From Serinus canaria (lineage: Eukaryota; Chordata; Aves; Passeriformes; Fringillidae), in contig NC_066323.1 in assembly GCF_022539315.1 (NCBI RefSeq), positions 10,343,219-10,407,218 of the forward strand: a DNA stretch of 64,000 bases. Reading direction: 5' to 3'. Below the pieces are notes generated by a model that did no database searches, was not told the DNA's origin, and saw only the letters and a list, made by a program, of their open reading frames with translations. The translations under genes were made by a program, and so were the position numbers. Position 1 is the stretch's first letter. Each line of letters opens with the position of its first letter. Of this stretch, positions 12,300-23,640 are shown one piece after another.

Positions 12300-12760
12300 C
12301 TGAGGTGCCAACTTGCTTCTTTCTTTGTGTCGATAAATAAACAAAGTAGGGTAGCATTTCATGTTGCCAGGATCATCTTTGTTTTATTAGGAAGGGCTTA
12401 AAGGCTGTTGATTTTTTTTTTTTCATTTTTCTTTTTTTTTCCTTCTCCTTCCTCCTCTTTAAATGCAAAGGCTGTATATTTCTGCTCCCTTTCTCTGTTT
12501 GCTCCTCCTGGCTCATGCACACGCCCAGCCTTTAGAGTTAGAATTAATGTCTGCTTCTTGTAAATCTCTGCTTGCTGCCCCAGGCTGTGTTTTTAATTCC
12601 TTTATTCAGCTTTGAGATGAGTAGGAGAAAGGTGCAGCTTTTTGAGATGATGGAAGTTGCCATTTCCCTTCTTCAGTCAATTAGGCACTTTAGTTGTTTT
12701 CAGCTAATTCTCTAAAACTTTCCATTGATGATGGCGCTAAGGGGCGTGGGGGGAGAGCTG
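12300..12760. promoter_or_regulatory. Candidate conserved non-coding element
   Basis: The block holds a forkhead-like AAATAAACAAAG near 12330, a second forkhead/SOX-like CTTTGTTTTATTAG near 12377, a T/C-rich tract (12410-12460), several homeodomain-type cores (TTAGAATTAATG near 12537, GTCAATTAGG near 12677, GCTAATTCTC near 12703) and CCATTGATGATGGCGC near 12722. Motif density and absence of repeats suggest an enhancer-like element. Single motifs this short are common, so this is an inference only. Confidence 0.25.
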
Positions 12761-15700
12761 AGGGATCTGGGAGGGAGAAGAGGGAGGGCTGGTAACTGGA
12801 TTATCTACTGGTAGGATGACTGATTTGCTGCCTGTGCCTCTGGGAGAGAGAAACAACCTGACTTCAGAGCTGTGTTCAGAGCAGCTGAGCTTCTGCTCAG
12901 TGAGATTTATGGCTGTTGATTGTATTTGTGCTGTGCCTGTCCTTTCTCAAGAGTGACAGGAGACATGGTGATCCTGTCAGTGTGCTTGGGGAAACCCTTG
13001 CTTTTTCTTCCAAATCCTAGCAATGGGAAAGTCCTTCAAAGGTTCCCTTAACTCTGTGTCTTGGTGACCCTTCCCCACATCTTTCAGCTCCAGACCCTTC
13101 CACCAGTGCCCATTCTGGGTAAGTCATGGGTGGGCAGGCACTGCTGGCTGAGGAGGAACCTTTTGTCTAGAGGTGATCCCTACCCATTGAAAGCCTTCCC
13201 TTCATCTATATTTTGGCCAGCTGTCCATCCCTGGCTCCTCTGAGCCTTCCTTCCTGGCCTGCAATTCCCAAGCCCCTTGTGGCTGGTGAGTGCCTCATAC
13301 AGATGTTAGAGAAGGCACTGCAGCATCCTGGCAAGTCCAGCAATGGTGTGCCCTTTCTTCCACTGTGTTTCAGCAATGATGTGAGAGCAAAGAATGGGCT
13401 TTGCCTTCTGAAACATCAGCTCTTTTTGCTTTCAGGCAGGAAGGAATGAGATCAGTCCTTCCACATCAGCACTTTTCTTTATCTTGTTGTTTTCTGCCCT
13501 GAGTCTGTCAGGGTCTGTGGCTCACCTGGTAATGAGTCTGCAAACCTTGGGGCTGAGAATCATCTCACCTGATTTTATCCAAAACTTAGACATAAAGTTT
13601 AAGATTGTCATCTAGACTCCCTCTTTGCTCAGTGAGGAGTGATAAACAGCCCATGCCATTCACCCTACCCACTCTAGACATCTGCCTTAGGTTGGAATGA
13701 TTCACACTTTGGAAGCTCCCATGTGCTCCACAAACTCTCTGGGAGGCTTAGGGAACATTCAGACCTGAACCCCAAACTCTCACAGGGCTCTTCATCTGAG
13801 AAATCCAGCACCTGCTTCTTTTTACCATTTACCATGGATATTGTCTATGAGCAGGGTAGAATTACAGTCACTTGTTTTAAGGGGAGTGACTTGTGCCCAT
13901 CTGACTGTTGAGATGTCTTTGTGCTGATTTTGGTTTTGATGGAGATGGTGCTCTGTCTGTGGTGGCCCAGAGGAACAGAGGAGGTTTTTTAAGTGATAAG
14001 GTAATAACTACTTTGTCAAATGTTGTCATTCTGCTATCAATTTTTTTCAATCAGGTGGATTTTAAGGCTACCGATTTCAGAGCTGATGAAAAATATGGGT
14101 GTCTGGTTTCCATTAAATTAAAGATCTCTACAGCTTTATACTTACCCTTATGCTAACCTGTGATGTGATTGCTTATCCCTGTGTATATCTTTGAAGGGGA
14201 AAGACTGCAGGCATTCCCCACCCCACATGAGACACAGACCTTAAAATACAGAGGGGAAAATAGAGCTTGGAGCCAAGCTGATCTCAGGTTGCTGCTGGGA
14301 GCACAATGGTGGCAAATTGCTGTGGCAGGGGGACTCTGCTCTTCAACCAAAGACAGGAACTAGGCTGACAGGACAATAATAGTGTGTTGGCTCAACTGGC
14401 AAACACACGTCCCCTTTGGACAGACTCAAAATGTTACATTGAGAAGCAGTTAATACACCGTTGTGTAAAGTTCCTAATGGACTGGAGCCAGAATGCTCCA
14501 TTAACCACACACATATAAAATATTCATTGAGCTTGGGTTTTGTTGCCAAGCTGGAGGAAGGGGGGGAAGCTTTGTGTGTGGAGATAACACTGTCAGTATT
14601 GAGGGCTGAAGGGAGGAGTTGATGATGTGTTCTGAAATCTTTTATTCTTTTTAAGAAGAGAAGTACTTTTCATCCTTGGCAGGAGGCTAAGGGGTGCAAA
14701 GAGGATTAAATGCAATACTTGCCAGGTTTTACATTTCTTGTTTAATTGACCAAGGGTTGAAAGTACCTCCTGCCTCTGTGCCAAACTCCCTGATCTGTTC
14801 TGTACCACGTGTTTTCTGCAAATTAAACACAGGGTCAGTCTTTAGAAAATAAAAATATTGCAAAAAAAAAATTGTGTTCTCCAGAAGGTTGGCTTCTAAA
14901 TAGAAGAAAAATTCCCTGAGCACAGGAAAGTGAGGGCTGTGGTGATAGGAAGTATAAGCATCAAGATTTTTCTCTGGAAAACTCATGTTTACCTGTTTTT
15001 TGTGCTAGTTTTAGGTGTGTGGTGAAAGCAGCTTTGTTTTCTGGGTGCTGAATGTACGATGAACATGTAGAAGAGATTTGGTTGGGAGAATTGGCTTGAC
15101 TTGCTTTGTGCTTGAATTAGGAGACAATGAGGCAAACAGTAAAATCATGTTTCAGGCTGAATGAGTAAACATGTGTGCAAAAGATACTGTCCATGTGACC
15201 CCTCTCTCTTGCCAGAAGGCAGCTTTGTGGATCCACTTAAGTCAGACACACACTGGAAGAGCCACAGCCCTGCTGAGGAGGAGCAGGCAGGCTGTGGTGC
15301 AGTGTGGGATGGATAACTGGGAATACAAGGGCAGGAGGGAACACACATAGTGGTTTGCCTGAGCTCTGGGGCCTTTGTATCTTGCGGTGTCTGAGCAGCC
15401 TTTGAGACGGTGCTGGAGAGGAGCTGGTGACCCTTGTGTATCATGTCTGGTCCTGGTTGTGTGAGCACCAAGAAATTCAAGGGAGAGGTCCAGAAAGAAA
15501 GCAAAGCAAAACATTGTTATAGGAGAGGATGGTAAAAACAGGAGCTCTGTTACAGCATTAAGAAATGTTCCAGGCAATGATAGACCCATTGTGTGTCTAA
15601 GGAAGTGGTGTGGGAAGAAAGAGGAGAGACATCTTAGAAACAGGAGAAATGCTCAAGAATGGATGATATCTTCTGAAATGGGGCCAGCCAGGTTGGTGAC

Positions 15701-17014
15701 ACTGCGGATGAAAACAAACACTGTCTTCCAAATTATTTGAGATGAGGTCCTGGTGAAGAACACAGTCATCCTGATGGCAAATTTCCTTCTGTGCCTTCAT
15801 GGCAGGACAGAATAGCCACCAATAATGTTCAAATAATCCAGGAGTCTAAGAAAATGCCTGGTTAAACCAGGCACATGCAGACCAAGACCAAAAGTGTCTG
15901 TGCTTTCCTAGAAATACTAAATCCATATCAGGTGAGGATGGGTGAATTTCACTGTACTGGCCTCAAAGAAATCATGCTGAATGAAGCAGATCAGTACCAG
16001 CACTGCACTACCAGGATACTCATGATGTGGAAATAACAGGATTAGATTTTGCCATTGGAGAAGTGACTCACAGTTGGTTGGAAACCAGAATCCAATAAGA
16101 TAAATCAATTATCTGTATCATCATTTGCCACCCACACTCTATGAGTTGGATGTTGCCACACCAAATCAAGAAAAGCATTATAATAAAGCTATCCTTTTAA
16201 ACAGCTGACCATGGCAGTGAAAATATCTATGAAATACTTTAAAAAGATCAGAGGCAATGGAGAGTATGCAAGAAAATAAACGAGAATATTTATCTTACTT
16301 AGGACATAAAGGGCAAATTTAATTTACATTTCTAAACAGACCAATAAAAGAGAAAAGTAATTTTTGACTAAGACCGTGTCTAAATTATAGCTGTTGCACT
16401 GAAAGAATGGCTTGGCAATAGTGACCATTCATGGTCAGTTTCATTACTTTAGTAGGAATAATGACATAAAGAAAAACCAAAAACCAAGACTGTTTTTATT
16501 TCAAAAGCATTTTAATATTAAGAAATTTCATTTTAATAGCACTAATGAGTACTTAATGTAGAATGTAAGTACCATGACTGTATAGTGGAGAAAACATACC
16601 AGTTCCCAAAATTCACCTAACCCCCCAAAAATTTAGTGCAGTAAAACAGTGCAGGAAGGGGACAATACACAAAGATGTCCTCTAAAAATTGGAAATCATG
16701 CCTAAACAAAGAAATCAGAGACTAATATAATTTCTTACAAGTTAAATGTAAACCCACTGCAACACAACTAAAATGATTGGAGGGGTGACTCATAAAACCC
16801 ATAGTAAATGGTAGAACATTTCCATCAAATATAACAGGAACTGACAATCTGGGGGGTCCAAGTGTGAAAGGAGCAGTGCAGCTTAGCAAACCCACCGAGA
16901 GCAGAGGCACTGCCTGCACAGCTGACAGGAAAGTCCTCCAAAGGTTGAGCCCAAGGGATGGTCCTGAATTGAATTGTTACCAGAAAAAGCTTTTTAAACA
17001 GGCATGAATGAAAT
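12761..17014. other. Unique to AT-rich DNA, possibly including the lost 5' part of a CR1
   Basis: 12761-15600 is single-copy-looking sequence without a gene. From about 15800 the base composition turns AT-rich and the text becomes fragmentary, like the CR1 relic that follows. It may contain the eroded upstream part of that LINE, but no stretch aligns convincingly. A 19-base palindrome lies at 15855-15873, with arms of nine bases (TGCCTGGTT / AACCAGGCA) around one A. Confidence 0.4.
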
Positions 17015-18570
17015 TAAGTAGCAAATCACCAGGACAAATGATATTCACTCAAATGTTCTAATTGCTCTGGTGTGAAACTCTTGGGTTGGGTCAGCCTCAG
17101 TTACCTTACCCAGCAGAGGTAACTAATGGGACACCAATCCTAAAAAGTGTTCCAGCAGGGATGAAAAAACCTGCAGGTGTCTCCAGTCTGGCTTGTCTAC
17201 CACGAAAATTGAAAGGAAATTAAAACAGCTTTAGTGGCAGCATAGCTAAATACAATATATTGTGGGTGTGCTAACATGACCTATGGAAATTAAAGGCATG
17301 CATTGCAAACCCTGGAGGGCTTCAAAGGAATCAATAAGCATCTGGAAAAGCATGTGACACTTAATATAGTGTGTTTGGGGTTTTAAATGGATTTTGAAAA
17401 AGTCTCAGCAAGGTATGAAGAAAAAGCTGTAACTAGCCAATTTTCACACTAGAAAATGTTCATGTTCTTTTTAGTGATCCTTTGGGGGCAAGGAGGGGAG
17501 GGCAGTCCTTGTAGAGTTTCTGGAGCAGGGGAAACCATGTCTTTCAACAGCTGTACCTGAAAAAAGAATCAGTAGGGAGAGCAGGAAAATCATTCAGGCA
17601 AAAAAAAAAAAATTCATTGTCACAGTGATAACTAAACATTTATGGTCCTTTTCTCAAGAATCCTGAGAGTCTGAGCAATACTGTGGTAGACAAAAGTCAA
17701 TGTTAGTATACATACATAACACAGGAGAAAATAATCCTGACCATTCTTGCATCTAGGTTGCTATGTTTTCTGTGGTTTTTATACTCAGGAAAATGATTAA
17801 TAAAGTCGTAGCTGCTCACTTTCCTGAAATGTCAGACAAGTACTAGAAGTCCTTTAAATGTTTTTTGGAGTTTTTTTCAATAATTAACAGCAAAATAAAA
17901 ACCATATGGCACTGCAGTACCTAGAGGAGAGAGACAAAGATGGGGATCTTCTCATAGTGTTCCTGCATCTTGGAGGCTGCATGAAGGACTGTTCACTCAA
18001 TTTCAAAAAAGATGTATTAGAAGTAGAAAGTATAGAAAATAGCAGTAAGAGTAGCTAGAAATATGAAACATGCCTTTTTTTTAATTGAGAAGTCTAAATA
18101 AAGCAATGCTTCTCAGCCTTAAAAACTGGAGAAGCATTTGACAGAGGCTCATATAATTGTGAATGATATGGAGGAGGTGAATGGGAACTGACCTTTCCTT
18201 TCTCCCTGCAACATAAGAACTAAGGCTACTAAAGAAACTGGATGGAGAGTGGCATTGAATAAAAGGAGTACTTTTTCATTATTTTATTGTGGAAGTGGTG
18301 ACAGATACTGGAAATTGCAAAATGAAATAAATTTAAGAGAGGATAACTCAAAATTCTGTAGGCTCCATTCACCAGGGACTACTAAGCACAAGGGCCTCTG
18401 TGGACTTGGAGATGGCTTCAAGTCCCTAAATTGCCAATGGCAAAAGCTGGAGGACTGTGACCATTCTGTGCACAGCCTGCGTCATGTGTCTGTTTTTGGA
18501 CAGAGCTGCAGGTAAACTGCTGGGCCAGATAAGGCTTGGCTTTACCTGCACCACCATGCTTGTATCCCTA
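17015..18570 (+). mobile_element. Ancient CR1-family LINE relic, ORF2 part and 3' end
   Basis: Several blocks follow the order of a sauropsid CR1. 'AAATCACCAGGAC..TATTCACTCAAATGTTCTA' (17023-17060) corresponds to the conserved KSPGPDGIHP part of the reverse transcriptase. 'TTCAAAGGAATCAATAAGCATCTGG' (17320-17345) and 'TTTTGAAAAAGTCTCAGCAAGG' (17392-17413) correspond to the block encoding FDKVPH. Near 18001-18060 one frame gives NFKKDVLEVESIE, matching the FKKDIxxLExVQ motif of CR1 C-termini. 'ACATAAGAACTAAGG' (18212-18226) and 'AAAAGGAGTACTTTTTCATTATTTTATTG' follow the known tail. The end, 'CTGGGCCAGATAAGGCTTGGC', matches the terminal 'gggctagatggacctttggtctg' text. The middle (about 17450-17930) no longer aligns well. 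Many stops and frameshifts show it is long dead. Confidence 0.75.
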
Positions 18571-18804
18571 TTCTACTAAGGTTGAACATGCTCAACTCTA
18601 AAATTTGTTTCCTGCTTTGTGTTGTCTCACAGTTCACTTGGAAATATTCCTTTTCCTTTCTGTAGGTTTGTGTGAGCTTTTGGCCCAGCTGCCAAAACTC
18701 AGCTTTTCCTCCTTGATGTACAAGTTTTTGCATCCTGACCCTATAGATCCCTTTTTATATTCAGAGATCAGCACTGTGTGTTTTCTTTTAAAAATCACAA
18801 TATT

Positions 18805-18936
18805 TCAGCCAGATTCACAACACCAGTTGATTTATAAGCCCCGAGTTAAAATTACATGTAAACAGAGGACTAACTTTAAGCATATGCTTAAGTTCTGTGC
18901 ATCTCAGCCACATGCTTAAGTGCTTTGCCAGGTAAA
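18805..18936 (+). repeat. Old sauropsid palindromic repeat (MITE-like), tentative
   Basis: The stretch 'taactttaagcatatgcttaagttctgtgc..ccacatgcttaagtgctttgccaggt' resembles a short palindromic repeat text common in turtles, crocodilians and birds. That text combines 'actttaagcatgtgcttaagtgctttgctgaatcaggg' with 'gcccagattcacac'. The internal CATATGCTTAAG / CATGCTTAAG repetition is directly visible. The family name is not certain from memory, and the copy is diverged. Confidence 0.4.
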
Positions 18937-21755
18937 AATAGAAGCATGATTTAACAGTAAGCCTGACTTTCCATTGTGCTATTTTAGTTTTATGCTGATT
19001 TATCTCCAGCTAACTCAGCCAGGATACAGGACTTGGTTTGGAGAAGACAGCTTTGGTCTGAAAACAAGTTATTCCAAACCCTAGAGCTGGAAGAAGTTCT
19101 CTAGGACCAAAGATTTAAAAGAAGGGGTGTGAGGGCAGAGTGTTAAGCTGCTGCTTCTGGATTCATAGTATGAGTTTGAGTTTCATGCTGGAATTGCACA
19201 ACATCCAGATACAAGTGGGTGTCTGGCTGAGCTGACTGAGTTAAAAGCATCCAGATGTGAATGTTTTGGCTATGGAAACTTTTGTACTTTAAATCTGCTA
19301 GCCAAATTTTCTTGGGAGAATATTTGGACTTTTCCCTCTGCTAAGATTTCTTTTTCAGTATCATTTAAAATGTTGAGCGATGTAGGGATTTGTCCATAGC
19401 ATAACATAACACAACAATCTGGCCCTTGAAAGGTAATCACAAGTCATTTCAACTGGATTTGTCTAAAATATGAGCAGATATTAGGAGAGAAAAAGTACTG
19501 CTCCTATTTTGAACTGAATTGAAAAAGAAACCTCAGCAGTGCTTGAGAGAGGAATAGCAGAATATTGTAAATATTATGCTAGGAGGATGAGATGCTGCAC
19601 CCACCCAGGTTTGATAGCAGTCCAAAGGCATGGAAATGAGTCAGGAGACTGGATTCTTTAATTTCTAACGTTGCAAGCTTCTAAATCAGAGAATCAGCAG
19701 CCTGATTTTGTTTGTATTACAGTTACCCTGCAGTTTAAAATGGAGACATCAGACTCTTCATAAAATAATCTAGATTTATACCAATTGTTTCAGCTATGTG
19801 TGAAATAGCTGCCCTAGAATTTACAATGCTACTAACTTGAAATTGGTCCCACTCCACTGAAACCCTTGGCCTAGAGATGTCCCCTAGGAAACCTTTAGTG
19901 AACATCAGATGAACAATGGTAGTAGAATTTTCATTGCACTCTGTCAGTTAAGGGAAATAAGGGGTCAGGACAACAGGTGGAAACCCATAAGTACCTAAAG
20001 GATGATGAAGGGAACACAGAGTAAAATTTGTAATGCTTTGTGAGTGGTTGGGGGTTTTAAAAATTTTTTGTCTTTAATATAGCCCACAATGGTTACTGAT
20101 GACTAAATTTTATGTGTTCTTCTAGACTAAAAATATAAATTTGTTCTTATAGAAAAGCAAAAGGAATTTCTATGTCTCTGAGGTTTTTGAGCAGCTTACC
20201 TCCTCACATTTGTACTGAAGGCTTTCAGGACTGGTAAGATTAGTCTCCTTTTTTAGCTGGGCAAATACAAACTTAATACCAGATTGTGTAGGCAGCTGTG
20301 GATTGACATGAATGAATCACCAAAACTCATCAATATCTGCAGATATTTTCTTGACAGCAGTAGAAAACTGCAGGGCTGGAGCCACAGGGCACTAAGTAAT
20401 AAATAAATAAATAAATAGGGTATAAATAATTTTTGCTCACACATATAGGAAGTACAATTCCCTTGAGTCTAGAGGTAGAAAGAATCACCTGCATGGAGAT
20501 GTGTGGCAGCTTTTTCTTTCCATCCCAGCAGAGGAATGCTGAAATAGTGTCTTTCACTGTGATGATAAAGCCAGACTAGTTTTGAAATGAGTGTCTGCTG
20601 TCTTTTGCAAATAAGATTGAAGCAGATGGTTTCATTGCTCCCCAGTCCCAATCAGACATATGAATTCTGCTTAAAACACTGAGGAAAATACTATGAAAAA
20701 GCAGTGCAGGCTATGTGTGCCAGTGCGAAATGTGTGTAGAGATACCATGGGTAAAAGCAGAGGTGTAAGACCTGCCTCTAATGGGTACCTTATCTGGAGA
20801 AATTACATAAACTTCTGGGCTTATCTTGCAGTTCTGTGCACAAATAGGTGTGTGTACACTGTCTGAACATAGCAGAGACCAGTCTAGGTCACAAAGATAG
20901 AGCAAGTCTTGTTCTCTGGGACACCACATTGGGTTTTAGGAATATGGAGGTACATTGCTCATTTTGTTATAAAGTTTTTCCATGTCTTCCTGCCAGTTCT
21001 GCCAATTTATGGGCAGGTAGTTATGCATAGTACTGTAGGCTAAAATATTTGTGCATCTAAAAATATATAGGGAGATGTGCTCTCCCACTCTTGCAGAGAA
21101 GCAGTGAACGGATTCCTGAGTGCAGTTATGTCACCACTCTGGTTCTGGGACTGGAATCTCAGCCATAGAAAAATCTTCCCCTGGAAACAGCAAACAAAGA
21201 GTGACTTGTCCCCTCCTGCTGCAGTATATCCCCAAGTCCTGGTGCAAGGAGCTGCTTTTCATGTGGGCAGTTACATCTCCCTAAACATCTACCTGTATAT
21301 GCACGTGCTCTCTCTGTGTCTCTTCCACTTGAGCAAAAAACACAAATCCCCTTCAGGTGTGAAACCTCCACATCCTCACCTCTGGTTTGCTGTGTACCTC
21401 ATCAGATGCAATATGGGTGCACAGATGATGGCTTCCTTCACAATGTCCAGCTCCAATTTACTGCTCCTTTTCCTTTGCACTGAATTCCTTACTAATGCCA
21501 ATATAACCTCTGCTTCCCTCCCTCCATCCTCAATGTAAATTGACTTGCTGCAACCTGCTACTCTCCAGAAATTACCAAGCCCAGGAAGATAATTTGTTGC
21601 TGGTGCTGATAGCATCTGTTTATTCTAATGCACCAGTCGGGCTGTGCTCGCCTGCACAGGGGAGAAAATGACCTTCAGCAGAATCACAAACTTAACTCTG
21701 GATCAGCATCTCCCTCGGCAGCTGACTGCTGGGAATCTGCACTCCCTGTTTTCAG
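18937..21755. other. Unique non-coding DNA with short repeats
   Basis: No gene is recognised. A CR1-3'-end-like echo occurs at 19017-19075 ('aggatacaggacttgg..ctttggtctgaaaac') but is too short to call. The rest reads as single-copy sequence. A perfect AAAT microsatellite is listed separately. Confidence 0.45.
20397..20418. repeat. (AAAT)n microsatellite
   Basis: About five uninterrupted AAAT units (TAATAAATAAATAAATAAATAG). A simple length-variable repeat. Confidence 0.9.
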
Positions 21756-21830
21756 GGAGGCAGCAGCCAAACCAGTGCAGAGCAGGGCTGCCACCAGGGA
21801 GGCAGAAGGCAACCTAGAGCTTTTTCAAGA
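21756..21830 (+). other. Candidate spliced exon, 75 bp (speculative)
   Basis: The acceptor CTCCCTGTTTTCAG ends at 21755. The donor TCAAGA|GTAAGTAT at 21830/21831 matches the donor consensus very well on its intron side. Two frames are open across the 75 bases; one gives EAAAKPVQSRAATREAEGN. The open frame extends upstream to an ATG at 21628, so a first exon ending at this donor is another reading. No protein family is recognised. Presence of two open frames weakens the coding case. Confidence 0.13.
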
Positions 21831-21839
21831 GTAAGTATC

Positions 21840-22814
21840 TATCACAGTAGATTTGTGGCCTGAAAAAATGCTGTGCACCAGATCTTTTTAGGATGCTTGG
21901 ATTCCTTGTTTCCATAAGTGTGAAAACTGCTTCGGCTACTTTGCACACCAGTACCCAATTAGACTTCAATGCTGGTGCCTCAAGGAAAGTCTGATTAGGT
22001 CATTCTTACTGGGAGAATCAGATAAATAAAAAAGATAATAGAGTTTAAACTAAATAATCCATAGTTCAATTGGCTGACTGGTTGTGATAAAATTGATAAC
22101 AGTGGCACAAAAAGAACCTTCTTTGTATCTTATGAATAAACAGAAGATGAATGTTTTCTCTGGATAATGGAATAATTTTCACTTCATTGGTACTTGGGAG
22201 TATATTAATCAGGTTTTAAAGTTACATATGCAAATCTTACTGGGTTTTTCTAACTCCAAATCCTAGAGGTACAAAGCCAAAGAGCTCCCTAGGTCTTTAT
22301 TTTGATTTCTGATAAGAAACACTGGGGAAGTTCTAGAGGCTAAAGAAATCTAAATTTAGATCAATATTTTAAATAAATTGCTATGATCATTAATAATCAA
22401 CATTAATATTAATTCAAGGATATTCAAGGATATGCAAGGAATACATAAGGAATAACATACTGAAGCAATGTATCACATAAAGAGACATCTAGTACTGTTT
22501 TTTGGAAATTAACTAAGGTCAGCTTCAGTTGGATTTTAAAAAAGAAATCTATCTGGTTTATTATTACACTAATGTTGATGGAAGAACTTCCTGTATGCCT
22601 TAAACTTGTTCCTATACATTTTCTTTCATAAACTCAAATGGAATAATACCAAATAAGAAACAGCAGATGGATTCCAACTGTTTCAGTTATAAATTTCAAA
22701 GCAGGATTTATAAGGAGATTTAAAGTATACATCAAATAGTTGTGTTCCTAGTGGGACCCATTTATTGCAATAAGTGTTGCTTAGTAGTGTGGCAGTGACT
22801 GCAAGAAGGGGTGA
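21840..22814. other. AT-rich unique DNA
   Basis: No gene is seen. A short tandem of TTCAAGGATA (two units, then a diverged ATGCAAGGAA) lies at 22412-22440. The AT-rich composition grades into the CR1 relic that starts near 22815, so some of this may be unrecognisable upstream LINE sequence. Confidence 0.4.
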
Positions 22815-23640
22815 ACTCCACTCTGCTGGTGTTAGCAGATGACAGGAGGAGCAGTTTAGAATGGTTTGGATCCTTTGGTAGAATGGAAATAGCAAATAAT
22901 TCCTCTTTTCAGGATCCTACAGGTAAAGGAAATGAAAAATACAAGATCTCTGTAGCAGATGGAATAGACTGGGCTGAGAAACAGCAATCTGGAAAACGAC
23001 TGAGGATTTGAGTGCATAATTGGCTGAGTGTCATCTCTCACTTCAGTGCCGTGGCCAAAGGGTCTAAAGCAATCCTTGGAGCCTTTCTAATGCCTGCTTG
23101 ATATTCCCTGTCTCTCTACTCAAGGATTGCTTTACTGCTGTGTTTGGCATTGGTGCAGCTGCTTTGGGAGCACTCCATCCAGCTGTGGTACCCACAATTA
23201 AAGAAGGATGTTGAAAACCTGGCGATCTTTCAGAGAGGAGCCACAAGAATGATTGGCAAACACTTTTCAGAGCAGTCCATCCCCTTAGCTTACCAAATGA
23301 GAAGTCAAGAGAAGTCTGGTTCTCAAGTATGCTATATAAGGAAGAGAAATTCAGAAACAGAAGTTCTTTTGGACAATAGTGTAATAAGAATTAGTAGTAA
23401 GAAGTTGGACAAGTTCATACTGCGTAAAAGTCTTCAACATTTAACAGAGGAGACTATTCTTGGAGCAAAAGTCAGGGCTATGATTTTTTCCCATCCTTTG
23501 CAGTAGAGATTGGATGCTTTTCCCATCAGCTTCACTCAGGTTCATGCAGGATATTCATTCAGAGCAGTCTGTTACTGGCATCCTTTTGGAAGTCAGACCT
23601 ACGTGACCATAGCTGCCCTCTGGCTCTGTTAACTTACAGA
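22815..23640 (+). mobile_element. Ancient CR1-family LINE relic with RT motif and long residual ORF2 frame
   Basis: The order matches the last part of CR1 ORF2 plus the 3' UTR. 'TTAGCAGATGACAGG' (22832-22846) encodes an ADD, the catalytic core of the reverse transcriptase palm, normally FADDT in CR1. 'AGAATGGTTTGGATCCTTTGGTAGAATGG' and 'GTGGCCAAAGGGTCTAAAGCAATCCTTGG' (23051-23080) follow the family text. At 23144-23503 a frame of 120 codons remains open and reads MALVQLLWEHSIQLWYPQLKK.., paralleling CR1 '[27 protein letters not shown]'. 'GATTGGATGCTTTTCCCATCAGCT' and 'GGAAGTCAGACCTACGTGACCATAGCTGCC' (23589-23618) match the tail 'ggtcagactagatgatcacaatggtccc'. It is too diverged to be mobile. 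The surviving frame is probably chance. Confidence 0.8.

Noticed and set aside
19017..19075. CR1-terminus-like words (aggatacaggacttgg..ctttggtctg)
   Set aside because: Sixty bases with gaps and no flanking CR1 text; not enough to call.
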